Shown in pieces: positions 32,833 through 41,984 of a stretch of DNA of 64,000 nucleotides. Every line of letters begins with the position of its first letter. Position 1 is the first letter of the stretch. The translations under genes and the position numbers were made by a program. Below the pieces are notes generated by a model that did not search any database, had not been told where the DNA came from, and saw only the letters and a list, made by a program, of their open reading frames with translations. This DNA is from JBJXHN01 sp046233135 (GTDB lineage: Bacteria; Pseudomonadota; Alphaproteobacteria; Rhodospirillales; Rhodospirillaceae): contig JBJXHN010000002.1 in assembly GCA_046233135.1 (NCBI GenBank), positions 124,001 through 188,000 of the forward strand, written 5' to 3'.

Positions 32833-33243
32833 TCAGGGCTCCCGAGGGGGTGGGGTGGCTTGGGCGGCCGAAGGGATATCCGGATCGGTGATCTCGCCGT
32901 CGATCATGCGCCGGTTGGCGCGATAGATATAGGCCAGGATCTCCGCAACGGCGGCGAAGGCCTCGACGGGGATTTCGTCATCCACTTCCACGGCGGTCAG
33001 CAGGCGGGCGAGGTCGGCGTCCTCGCGCACCTTCACGCCGCTGGCAAAGGCGATCTGCAGGATCTGCTCGGCGACCGCGCCTTCGCCGCTGGCCACCACG
33101 CGGGGGGCCGACTCCGCCCGGGACAAATCATGGTCGAGCGCCACCGCCACCAGGCGCTCTCTGGCGCCGGCGGGGTCGCCGCTCCCACCACTCGGATCGA
33201 GCTTCGGGGCCAGCGGCCGTTTCGCGGGCTTGTCCTCAGCCAA
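32833..33243 (-). CDS. Small FlhB-C-terminal-domain homologue (FlhX/YlqH type)
   Basis: 136 residues. After a short N-terminal linker the protein aligns by eye with the FlhB encoded at 36.1 kb: APRVVASGEGAVAEQI against APRLVAKGVDQVAHRI, DADLARLLTAVEVDDEIPVEA against the FlhB PPLARGLYAAVDLDREIPPEH region, and AEILAYIYRANRR against AEVIGYVMRLKNK. It lacks the membrane domain and the NPTH autocleavage motif. A TTG start at 33243 was chosen because GGAGG stands eight bases upstream; the open frame extends further to another TTG. First gene of the fliO/fliP group, divergent from flgB. Confidence 0.8.
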   Translation of the reverse strand: MAEDKPAKRPLAPKLDPSGGSGDPAGARERLVAVALDHDLSRAESAPRVVASGEGAVAEQILQIAFASGVKVREDADLARLLTAVEVDDEIPVEAFAAVAEILAYIYRANRRMIDGEITDPDIPSAAQATPPPREP

Positions 33244-33572
33244 GCGGGCTGCCTCCTCCGACCTGTTCTCTCTTTGTCGCGCGACCGCTCTTAACAAAGG
33301 GTAAAGAGTCGGCGGTGGATCCTGGGCGCGGGTGTTCGCCTTCCGTCATCCGCCTATCCGGCCATATGGCATCTGGCGCAGGCTAACAGGAAGGCGGTAA
33401 GCTTCCCGCCGCGTTAACCGGTCTTTACGCTTTCTTAAGGGCGCGCTGGCAAGATCGGCCCAGACCCCAGAAATGGGGGCGGGTCCGTTGGCCGGGGCCG
33501 CCGTCGGAACGCAGCCGCCAGGGATGGGGGCGGGACGGGGCACGTCGGACACCGAGATCAGGGAATAAAGCG
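33244..33572. other. Divergent regulatory gap between flhB-like and flgB operons
   Basis: 329 bp without a gene. It contains the CtrA-like site at 33414-33428 and additional TTAA half-sites at 33291-33294 (TTAA-CAAAGGG-TAAA) and 33435-33438. The clustering of TTAA tetramers in otherwise GC-rich DNA suggests shared control of both divergent operons. Confidence 0.5.
33414..33428 (+). promoter_or_regulatory. CtrA-like motif upstream of flgB
   Basis: TTAA-CCGGTCT-TTAC fits TTAA-N7-TTAA at seven of eight positions, with a third TTAA tetramer ten bases further on. About 145 bp before flgB. Confidence 0.55.
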
Positions 33573-33980
33573 ATGAGCCTGGACAAACTTACAGTCTTTC
33601 AGATGGCCAAGGATCGTATGGACTGGGCGGCCCAGCGCCAGAAGGTGCTGTCGCAGAACATCGCCAACGCCGATACGCCGGACTACAAGGCGCAGGACCT
33701 GAAGGAACTGAATTTCCGTAACCTCGCGCTTTCCAAATCCAGCCGGGTGGACATGGCGCAGACCCAGCCGGGCCATATGCCCAGCACCCTGCCCGAAGCC
33801 GGGCCGTATCAAAGCCGGACCGAACGCTATCCGTACGAGTCCTCGCCCGACGGTAACGAAGTGGTGCTGGAAGAGCAGATGGTGAACGTGGGTCGGACCG
33901 CCAGCCAATACAAACTGGCCGGCGAGATCTTCAAGAAGAACGTCAACCTGCTGCGCATCGCCATCGGCAAGGGACGTTAA
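33573..33980 (+). CDS. flgB: Flagellar proximal rod protein FlgB
   Basis: 135 residues. Rod protein at the base of the drive shaft. Conserved N-terminal signature RQKVLSQNIANADTPDYKAQDL and C-terminal helix (MVNVGRTASQYKLAGEIFKKNVNLLRIAIGKG) are intact. Opens the flgB-flgC-fliE-fliQ-fliR-flhB-cckA operon; a CtrA-like motif lies upstream. Confidence 0.96.
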   Translation: MSLDKLTVFQMAKDRMDWAAQRQKVLSQNIANADTPDYKAQDLKELNFRNLALSKSSRVDMAQTQPGHMPSTLPEAGPYQSRTERYPYESSPDGNEVVLEEQMVNVGRTASQYKLAGEIFKKNVNLLRIAIGKGR

Positions 33981-34052
33981 AGATTTCGAGCATTGCCCCG
34001 GGTGTTGCCCGACCGCTACCGCAACATTGCGCATGAAGACGAGTGAACCGCT

Positions 34053-34463
34053 ATGGATGACCTGAAAGTCGTTTCCCGGATTGCTGTTTTCGGCCTGAAA
34101 GCTCAGGCGGAACGCCTGCGGGTGGTGTCGCAGAACCTGTCCAACGCCGACTCGGTTGCTGAAACGGCGGGGTCCGATCCGTACCGCCGTCGGGTGATCA
34201 GCTTCAAGTCGGTCATGGACCGCGAACTGGACACCGACGTGGTGAAGACCGGCCGGGTCCGGGAAGACATGTCTCCCTTCGGTCGGGAATACGATCCCGG
34301 TCATCCGGCGGCCGACGCCGACGGATACGTGACCACCGCCAACGTCAACCCGATGGTCGAATTGATGGACATGCGGGAAGCCCAGCGCAGTTACGAGGCC
34401 AACTTGAATGTGATCAAGGTGACCCGGGAAATGACGGACGGCACGATCGATCTGCTGCGCTGA
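34053..34463 (+). CDS. flgC: Flagellar proximal rod protein FlgC
   Basis: 136 residues. Signature LRVVSQNLSNADSV near the N-terminus and the C-terminal VNPMVELMDMREAQRSYEAN block, followed by the coil, are typical of FlgC. It assembles next to FlgB in the rod. 72 bp downstream of flgB with a separate ribosome site. Confidence 0.96.
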   Translation: MDDLKVVSRIAVFGLKAQAERLRVVSQNLSNADSVAETAGSDPYRRRVISFKSVMDRELDTDVVKTGRVREDMSPFGREYDPGHPAADADGYVTTANVNPMVELMDMREAQRSYEANLNVIKVTREMTDGTIDLLR

Positions 34464-34571
34464 CCGATCGGGACTGATGCGGATCTCCGTATGGGGTGAG
34501 GCGGGTATTATAAGGCGGCGGATACGCTGTCGTGACACTGTTGAAGACGCTCTGTACCGGGGGACAGACTG

Positions 34572-34889
34572 ATGGCCGTTGATTTCGCAAGTGCCGTTTC
34601 CGCTTATCGCAACGCGGCCAACATGGGGTCCGTCAGTGATGCCGGGTCCATGTCTGGTGCCGCCGCGACGGACAAGAGCTTCGCATCCATGGTGCGTGGC
34701 GCGGTCGAAGAGTCGATCGAAGCCCAACACCAAAGCGAAGCGATGAGCATGGCCGCCATCGAAGGCAAGGCCGACTTGCGCGATGTGGTGATGGCGGTCA
34801 ACAATGCGGAAATGACGCTGAACACCGTCGTGGCCGTTCGGGACAAAGTGGTGTCTGCCTACGAAACCATCCTGCGCATGCCCATCTGA
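34572..34889 (+). CDS. fliE: Flagellar hook-basal body protein FliE
   Basis: 105 residues. FliE links the MS-ring/export gate to the rod. The C-terminal half (ADLRDVVMAVNNAEMTLNTV then VRDKVVSAYETILRMPI) is the FliE signature, with the hallmark helix pair. It follows flgC by 108 bp and precedes fliQ by 121 bp. Confidence 0.95.
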   Translation: MAVDFASAVSAYRNAANMGSVSDAGSMSGAAATDKSFASMVRGAVEESIEAQHQSEAMSMAAIEGKADLRDVVMAVNNAEMTLNTVVAVRDKVVSAYETILRMPI

Positions 34890-35010
34890 CGGGTGCTGTC
34901 CGCCGCGATGACGGGGGATCTGCTCCCCGGGGCCGGCGGCGCGGAAGCGGTGGGCGGCATGACCGGAAGGCGGCTGGCGGCCATCGCTTATTGCCCCGGT
35001 TGGATGTGAC

Positions 35011-35277
35011 ATGAATGAAGCCCAGATTCTTGACGTCGCCCGCGACGCGGTGTTGACCATGATCACCATCGCCGGCCCGATTCTGATGGTCGGCATGGCG
35101 ATCGGCTTGGTGATCGCGCTTTTTCAGACCCTGACCCAGATCCAGGAAATGACCCTGGTCTTCGTGCCCAAGATCATGGTGGTTTTCGTTGCCGTGCTGC
35201 TGCTGTTGCCCTGGATGGTGCGCGAGATCAGCGCATTCACCGAGCGATTGATGGATATTGTCATCAGCCTCGAATAG
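35011..35277 (+). CDS. fliQ: Flagellar export gate protein FliQ
   Basis: 88 residues, two membrane helices (VLTMITIAGPILMVGMAIGL and IMVVFVAVLLLLPWMVREI) joined by the FQTLTQIQEMTLVFVPK segment that is diagnostic for FliQ. Part of the FliP5-FliQ4-FliR1 gate. Lies directly before fliR. Confidence 0.97.
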   Translation: MNEAQILDVARDAVLTMITIAGPILMVGMAIGLVIALFQTLTQIQEMTLVFVPKIMVVFVAVLLLLPWMVREISAFTERLMDIVISLE

Positions 35278-35311
35278 GCTGCGGGACCTGGTGTAGAAGG
35301 GGCCGCGGCGG

Positions 35312-36073
35312 GTGCTTTCCCAATTTCTGGAACAGAACGTCTTTCATTTCATGCTGGTCTTTGTCCGGCTGGGAACGGCGTTCATGTTCATGCCCGGGCT
35401 TTCGGCACCCTACGTTCCGACTATGGTGAAGGTGTTTTTCACCACCATGGTAACGGTGGTCAGTGTTTCGGCGATCGGCACCACCTTGCCGGCCATGCCC
35501 GAAAGTGGCGCGGTTCTCGTGCTGATGATTGCGATGGAGGTGCTGGTCGGCAGTTTCCTGGGCGTGTTCGGGCAGTTTCTCCTCGCCGCGCTGCAGTTCG
35601 CCGGCACCATCATGGGCTTTTCCACTGGCTTGATGATGGCCCAGGCTTTTGATGCTTCGACTTCTCAACAGGGATCGTTGATCGCCAGTTTCGTGGCCGA
35701 CGTGGCGATGGTCTTGCTGTTCGTGATGGGGATGCACCACGTGATGATCATGGCGATCATCGACAGCTACCAGCTGTTTCCTCCGGGGCAGCCACCGCTG
35801 GTGGGGGATATGGCGTCGATGTTGTCGCAGATGCTGGATTCAGCGTTCCGGCTGGGTTGGCAGTTCGCAGCACCGTTCGTCGTCTATCAGATCGTCTTCA
35901 ACGTGATCCTGGGGGTGATGGCCCGGCTGATGCCCCAGTTGCAGGTGATGTTCATTGCCATGCCGATGCAGATCCTGCTTGGTCTGGCGATGGTGATGAT
36001 GACCTTGCCGTTTCTGATGATGAGCTTTTTGAGCTACTTTGAGGAAGGCTACATGGCCTTGTTCATTCGATAA
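35312..36073 (+). CDS. fliR: Flagellar export gate protein FliR
   Basis: 253 residues, strongly hydrophobic with six or so spans. VRLGTAFMFMPGLSAPYVP near the N-terminus, the ALQFAGTIMGFSTGLMMAQAFD segment and the C-terminal LPFLMMSFLSYFEEGY are typical of FliR. A GTG start at 35312 is used; the upstream ggccgcggcg is a poor ribosome site. It is 34 bp after fliQ and 27 bp before flhB. Confidence 0.95.
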   Translation: MLSQFLEQNVFHFMLVFVRLGTAFMFMPGLSAPYVPTMVKVFFTTMVTVVSVSAIGTTLPAMPESGAVLVLMIAMEVLVGSFLGVFGQFLLAALQFAGTIMGFSTGLMMAQAFDASTSQQGSLIASFVADVAMVLLFVMGMHHVMIMAIIDSYQLFPPGQPPLVGDMASMLSQMLDSAFRLGWQFAAPFVVYQIVFNVILGVMARLMPQLQVMFIAMPMQILLGLAMVMMTLPFLMMSFLSYFEEGYMALFIR

Positions 36074-36100
36074 CGCGCGGGCGGCAGATAGGGGCGGGCG

Positions 36101-37183
36101 ATGTCCGAAGAACCCGACAAGGACGAGAAAACAGAAGACCCTACGGGTAAAAAGCTCGAAAAATCCCGAGAGGACGGCAACGTTGCCCAATCCCAGGAGG
36201 TCAAGAGCTTCGCCGCCCTGACCGGCGGCCTGATCCTGGTGGCGTTCCTGGCGCCCTGGATCATGGAAACGCTGACCGTGACCATTCGTCCTTTCCTGGA
36301 GCGGCCGCATCAATTCATCGGAATGGATGCAGAGACCCTGCGGGACGTTCTGGCCCAGATTTTGCTCGATCTGCTCATCGTTCTGGGGGCGCCGATGGCG
36401 CTGTTCATCGCCCTGGCGCTGATCGGGGCCATCGGTCAGTTCGGCCTGCTGTGGGCACCCAAGAAACTGAAGCCGGACTTCAAGAAAATCAGTCCCATAT
36501 CCGGGGCGAAACGCCTGTTCTCTCCGCGCACCGTGATGGAAGCCGTGAAGAGCCTGGTCAAGGTTCTGGTGGTGACCGTCGTGTCCTATGTGGTGATCGA
36601 ACCCAGGCTGGAGAATCCGGAAAGGTTCATGGCCCAGGATATCCTGGTGACCCTGGTCGAGTTGCACGAAATCCTGATTTTGCTGCTGATTATCGTGGTG
36701 GTGCTGGTCGGCGGGATCGCCGCAGCCGACTTCGCCTATCAGAAGTACAAGCACACCGAAGACCTGAAGATGACCAAGCAGGAGGTCAAGGACGAACGCA
36801 AGAACGCCGAAGGGGACCCGCTGATCAAGAACAAGATCCGCCAGTTGCGCATGCAGCGGGCGATGCAGCGGATGATGTCCAAGGTCCCGACGGCCAGCGT
36901 GGTGGTGACGAACCCGACGCACTATGCAGTCGCCTTGCTGTACGATATGGAGACAATGGCTGCCCCGCGTCTGGTGGCCAAGGGCGTGGACCAGGTGGCC
37001 CATCGCATCCGTGACGTGGCCGAGGAGAACGATGTGCCCGTGGTCGAAAACCCGCCCCTTGCCCGCGGCCTCTATGCTGCGGTGGACCTGGACCGTGAAA
37101 TTCCGCCCGAGCATTACAAGGCGGTGGCCGAGGTCATCGGCTACGTGATGCGTCTGAAAAACAAGTTCAAGCGGGATCGCTGA
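36101..37183 (+). CDS. flhB: Flagellar export switch protein FlhB
   Basis: 360 residues. N-terminal EDPTGKKLEKSREDGNVAQS is the FlhB signature, followed by four membrane helices and a cytoplasmic domain. The autocleavage site NPTH is at residues 271-274 (VVVTNPTHYAVAL); cleavage after Asn271 switches export from hook to filament substrates. Its C-terminal sequence is the parent form of the small FlhB-like protein at 32.8 kb. Two bases separate its stop from the cckA start. Confidence 0.97.
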   Translation: MSEEPDKDEKTEDPTGKKLEKSREDGNVAQSQEVKSFAALTGGLILVAFLAPWIMETLTVTIRPFLERPHQFIGMDAETLRDVLAQILLDLLIVLGAPMALFIALALIGAIGQFGLLWAPKKLKPDFKKISPISGAKRLFSPRTVMEAVKSLVKVLVVTVVSYVVIEPRLENPERFMAQDILVTLVELHEILILLLIIVVVLVGGIAAADFAYQKYKHTEDLKMTKQEVKDERKNAEGDPLIKNKIRQLRMQRAMQRMMSKVPTASVVVTNPTHYAVALLYDMETMAAPRLVAKGVDQVAHRIRDVAEENDVPVVENPPLARGLYAAVDLDREIPPEHYKAVAEVIGYVMRLKNKFKRDR

Positions 37184-37185
37184 GC

Positions 37186-39828
37186 GTGGACGGGATGTCG
37201 GGCAACGGGTCGCGCAGCGACGTGATGGGCACCGGAGAGGTGGACGTTGGCGGCAAGCGGTTCGGTGGCGTGCGCTCCGGCGGCGGGCCGGGCAGCGGCT
37301 TGCGGACCGAACCGACCGTCTGGATCCTGTCGGCTGGTGTGGCCATGGCCGGGGGAGGCGGTCTCTGGGCGGCGCTCGGCGGCATGGCGCCGGCCGGCTG
37401 GCTGGCTGCGGCCGGCGCCGCCGTTTCACTGGGGGGGCTGCTGGCGTTGAGTCGGCGCTGTGCCCAATGGCGGGCGCAGGGGCAGGCCGGTGTTTTCGCC
37501 GGATGGCTGCTGGATAACGAAGACGGCCCCCGCCTGCTGACCGACGCCGCCGGCAATGCCGGCTTCTCCAACAGTGCGGCCCGCATCGACTGGGGCGGGC
37601 CGGGGCCACTGGTCGCCCTGGAAGGCATGCTGCATGGTGATCTGAACGGCGCGGAGTCACTGGAACGCCTGTCCGAAGCGGCGGCGCGGGGGTTGCGGGA
37701 AGAGGTGGACCTGCCGCTGGTCGATCCCTCCGCTCCGACGGGAGAGCCGGAATGGGCGCGGGTGATGGTCTCTCCGGGACCCAAGGGCAGCCGCCTGTGG
37801 AGCTGCCGCGACGTGACCGCCCGCCGGGTCATCGACGACGTGTTGCTGCGCGAGCGCGAGGAACTGGCCGACTTTCTGTATTTCCTGCCTGCCGGGGTCT
37901 ATTCCGCCGACAGCGAAGGACGGCTGCGCTACGTCAATCAGGTGTTCGCCCAATGGCTGGGGGCGGAGCCGGACCAGCTGGACGGCCGATCCCTGCATGA
38001 CCTGATGGAAGAAGGGCCGCCGGAGCCCGACGGTGCCTGGGAAGGCCGCCGCCGATTCCTGCCCCTGGATGACGTTCCCTTTGTCGCCGAGGTGCGGCAG
38101 GCGATTTTTGACGACGCCGGCCAGATCCGCACCCGTTCGCTGGTGCTGCGCCTGCCCGAGGCGCCGGAAGCGGTGGGGGGAGAGGGCGGCTGGCTGCGAC
38201 GCCGGCCATGGCTGTTCGACTCGGCGCCGGTGGGAGTGGCGCTGCTGGATCCGGAAGGGGTGGTCACCGACTGCAACGCCGCCTTCCTGCTGATGATGGG
38301 ACGGGAACGGGACGCCGTGATCGACGGTCCCTTTGCCGCGCTGTTTGCCGTTGCCGACCAGGATGATCTGGCCTCGCAGGTGGCCCGGGTCGCCGGTGGT
38401 CGGGTGCCCCGCGCCGAATCCGACGTGCGTCTGGCGCCGGGAGGGGCGGGCAGCAGTGGCAAGGAGACCTCGGTGGGGCTGTATCTGACGCCGATGACCG
38501 GCCCGGCGGGGGCCGGGGCGCCGGCCGACGGGGTGGTGGCCCATGTGATCGACACCACCGAGCAGAAAAGCCTGGAGCAGCAGTTCGCCCAGGCTCAGAA
38601 GATGCAGGCCATGGGGCAGCTGGCCGGCGGGGTGGCCCATGACTTCAACAACCTGCTGACGGCGATGATCGGCTTTGCCGATCTGCTGCTTCAGCGCCAC
38701 GGCATCGGCGACCCCAGCTTCGCCGACATCATGCAGATCAAGCAGAACGCCAACCGGGCGGCCAATCTGGTGCGCCAGTTGCTGGCCTTCTCCCGTCGCC
38801 AGCCCCTGCGGCCCCGGCTGCTCAGCGTCACCGATGCCCTGGCCGAGCTGTCCCACCTGCTGCGGCGCCTGCTGGGGGAACGGGTCAGCCTGCGCCTGGC
38901 CCACGGGCGGGAGCCGGGCTACATCAAGGTGGATCCGGGGCAGTTCGATCAGGTGATCATCAACCTGGCGGTCAACGCCCGCGACGCCATGCCCGACGGC
39001 GGGGTTCTGACGATCGCCACCCGCAGCGAATCCGTCGACCAGCCCGTCCGTCAGGGGGCGGAAGAAGTGCCGCTGGGCACCTATGTGGTCATCGATGTCA
39101 CCGACACCGGCACCGGCATCAGCCGCGAGAACCTCGCCCGCCTGTTCGAGCCCTTTTTCACCACGAAGGCCGAGGGAACGGCCGGGGCGGGGACCGGTCT
39201 GGGGCTCTCCACCGTCTACGGGATCGTCCGCCAGACCGAAGGCTTCATCTTTGTCGAGTCGGCCCTGGGGCAGGGGGCCACCTTCACCATCTACCTGCCG
39301 CGCTACGAGGCGCCGGCCGATCAGGCCGGTCGCGGCGGGGCGACTCTGGTCAGCCTGCCCGACGGCGGCGACGGCCGGACCCATGGCGACGGGGCCGGGG
39401 GACCGGGCGCCGGGAATGGGGCCGGTGCCGGCGAGGGCGGGGAGGAGCCGGCCCGCGACCTGTCCGGCCAGGAAACCATCCTGCTGGTGGAAGACGAGGA
39501 TGCGGTGCGCGTGTTCGGTGCCCGCGCCCTGCGCAACAAGGGCTATACGGTGCTGGAAGCCCGCACCGGCGAAGGCGCCCTGGAGCTGCTGGGCGACGGG
39601 GCGCATATCGATCTGCTGATCACCGACATGGTGATGCCCGGCATGGACGGGGGCACCCTGGCCGGCAAGGTGCGGGAACATCGGCCGGATATGAAGATCA
39701 TCCTTATCTCCGGCTATTCGGAAGATGTGATCCGGGGGGATGTGGTCAACCAGCCCGATACCCATTTCCTGCCCAAGCCGTTCAGCCTGAAGCAACTCGC
39801 TGAAAAAGTGCGAGAGGTGATGGCTTAA
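37186..39828 (+). CDS. cckA: Cell-cycle hybrid histidine kinase CckA
   Basis: 880 residues. Two closely spaced membrane helices (about 44-88), two PAS-like regions (about 226-290 and 345-455), a HisKA dimerisation helix with phospho-acceptor His485 (GGVAHDFNNLLTAMIGFADL), a HATPase with N-box NLAVNARDAM and G-boxes DTGTGIS and GTGLGLSTVYG, then a Gly-rich linker and a receiver domain with Asp814 (LLITDMVMPGMDG) and Lys in LPKPF. This domain order, with HDFNNLL and the short receiver tail, is that of CckA, which phosphorylates ChpT and through it CtrA. It begins with GTG two bases after flhB. Its presence in a flagellar operon together with CtrA-like sites links cell-cycle control and motility. 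Confidence 0.92.
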   Translation: MDGMSGNGSRSDVMGTGEVDVGGKRFGGVRSGGGPGSGLRTEPTVWILSAGVAMAGGGGLWAALGGMAPAGWLAAAGAAVSLGGLLALSRRCAQWRAQGQAGVFAGWLLDNEDGPRLLTDAAGNAGFSNSAARIDWGGPGPLVALEGMLHGDLNGAESLERLSEAAARGLREEVDLPLVDPSAPTGEPEWARVMVSPGPKGSRLWSCRDVTARRVIDDVLLREREELADFLYFLPAGVYSADSEGRLRYVNQVFAQWLGAEPDQLDGRSLHDLMEEGPPEPDGAWEGRRRFLPLDDVPFVAEVRQAIFDDAGQIRTRSLVLRLPEAPEAVGGEGGWLRRRPWLFDSAPVGVALLDPEGVVTDCNAAFLLMMGRERDAVIDGPFAALFAVADQDDLASQVARVAGGRVPRAESDVRLAPGGAGSSGKETSVGLYLTPMTGPAGAGAPADGVVAHVIDTTEQKSLEQQFAQAQKMQAMGQLAGGVAHDFNNLLTAMIGFADLLLQRHGIGDPSFADIMQIKQNANRAANLVRQLLAFSRRQPLRPRLLSVTDALAELSHLLRRLLGERVSLRLAHGREPGYIKVDPGQFDQVIINLAVNARDAMPDGGVLTIATRSESVDQPVRQGAEEVPLGTYVVIDVTDTGTGISRENLARLFEPFFTTKAEGTAGAGTGLGLSTVYGIVRQTEGFIFVESALGQGATFTIYLPRYEAPADQAGRGGATLVSLPDGGDGRTHGDGAGGPGAGNGAGAGEGGEEPARDLSGQETILLVEDEDAVRVFGARALRNKGYTVLEARTGEGALELLGDGAHIDLLITDMVMPGMDGGTLAGKVREHRPDMKIILISGYSEDVIRGDVVNQPDTHFLPKPFSLKQLAEKVREVMA

Positions 39829-39857
39829 GATTAATCGGGGCGGCAGCAAGGGAGTTT

Positions 39858-39872
39858 GTTCTCTCAATGTTC
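39858..39872 (+). promoter_or_regulatory. SOS (LexA) box of recA
   Basis: GTTC-TCTCAAT-GTTC, the exact alphaproteobacterial GTTC-N7-GTTC LexA operator, about 90 bp upstream of recA. A second inverted half (GAAC-N7-GTAC) follows at 39894-39908. Confidence 0.9.
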
Positions 39873-39961
39873 TCAGAAAGCGCTTGCGTGTGAGAACAAA
39901 GCGTGTACCGTTGTCGAAGGTTGCGCGGCCGGGAACGGCCATGGGATAACGGAGGCCCGAA

Positions 39962-41116
<1,155 letters not shown>

Positions 41117-41156
41117 TCGGCGTTTCCGTCTCTGTCTTCGGAAGACGACAAGAATC

Positions 41157-41190
41157 GGGGGAGCGGCCGGGCTGCTCCCCCGGTTGCGTT
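41157..41190 (+). terminator. Hairpin terminator after recA
   Basis: GGGGGAGC paired with GCTCCCCC over a short spacer, followed by a G/T-rich stretch (GGTTGCGTTT) and a weak U-tract. Lies 40 bases after the recA stop. Confidence 0.65.
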
Positions 41191-41223
41191 TGGGGCGGGA
41201 CGGGGTGAGAGACGCAGCCCATT

Positions 41224-41253
41224 TTGACAACAAATGAGGTTATGTTGCAATAT
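41224..41253 (+). promoter_or_regulatory. Putative promoter of the ParD/ParE-like pair
   Basis: A perfect TTGACA -35 (41224-41229) stands in an AT-rich patch before the antitoxin. A CAATAT hexamer 18 bases downstream could be the -10 but is a weak match, so this is tentative. Confidence 0.35.
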
Positions 41254-41296
41254 TGTTCTCGGCATTCTTGTGTGATCTCTTCGTAGGATGAAGTGT

Positions 41297-41560
41297 ATGC
41301 CGCGTCTGTCGATTGAAATATCAGAGCAGCAGCACCAGCATCTGAAAGCAGTTGCTGCGTTCAATGGCCAAACGATTAAGGACTATGTTCTGAGTCGTGC
41401 TTTCTCGGACGTGCCACACATGGGCGAGGAAGAAGCGCTACGGGCGATGCGTGATTTTCTGACGGAGCGTTTGGCGCAGGTCAGAGGCGGGCAAACCGTG
41501 AGCGCTTCCGCAGAAAGCATCAAACGGCGGGCGCGTCGGATACGCGATGAGACTTTATGA
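41297..41560 (+). CDS. ParD/RHH-type antitoxin
   Basis: 87 residues. The N-terminal beta-strand and helices (PRLSIEISEQQHQHLKAVAA, then FNGQTIKDYVLSRAF) follow the ribbon-helix-helix DNA-binding layout of small antitoxins; the C-terminal basic helix (ESIKRRARRIRDETL) would wrap the toxin. The ATG at 41297 was chosen since AGGATGAAG lies upstream; an ATG nine bases earlier has no proper spacing. The stop overlaps the toxin start (14 bp), the usual antitoxin-toxin layout. The toxin partner is broken, so it may act alone as an autorepressor. Confidence 0.78.
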   Translation: MPRLSIEISEQQHQHLKAVAAFNGQTIKDYVLSRAFSDVPHMGEEEALRAMRDFLTERLAQVRGGQTVSASAESIKRRARRIRDETL

Positions 41561-41918
41561 TCTCGCCCGACCAGTAGACGCTTGCGGCAGAAAGGGACCT
41601 GCTCGAAATCTGGATGGAAAGTGATAAGTGGTGGGGGAGGCGCAGGCTGATAGATACCAAGACGCATTGTTCGCTGCGTTTCAAAGAATTGCTGACGGTA
41701 CCTCAGTGACGCGACCGTTCGAGGGGCTGCCCGAGGTGTCCTTTTATTATTGTGGTCGCCATTATATATTCTTCACTCGGTGGGCCGAGGTCGTGGTGAT
41801 CATTGCGATTTTGCATGACCGGATGGATTTGATCGTTCGCTTGGCCGAGCGATTGAGTGGGCCGCGATGTCTGTTTCTTCCGGTCTTGCCCAAGGCACCT
41901 ACTATTAGAGCGGGATGA
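41547..41918 (+). pseudogene. ParE-type toxin, disrupted by two opposite frameshifts
   Basis: Starts at the ATG overlapping the antitoxin stop and reads MRLYDLARPVDA, a normal ParE start. The expected next segment, AERDLLEIWMESDKWWG, is present but one frame over (codons beginning 41581). From about 41634 the original frame returns with EAQADRYQDALFAAF and the ParE C-terminus (GLPEVSFYYCGRHYIFFTRW, then VVIIAILHDRMDL). Translation from the ATG stops at a TGA-TAA pair near 41625. The second indel lies in a run of G residues, so sequencing error must be considered, but two indels of opposite sign in 60 bp fit genuine decay. Confidence 0.8.
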
Positions 41919-41984
41919 CCGATTCAAGGTTACTTGATCCCCCCTAACGCGAATGGGTCATCGGTCTCGGGTTTGTCGGCCCGC

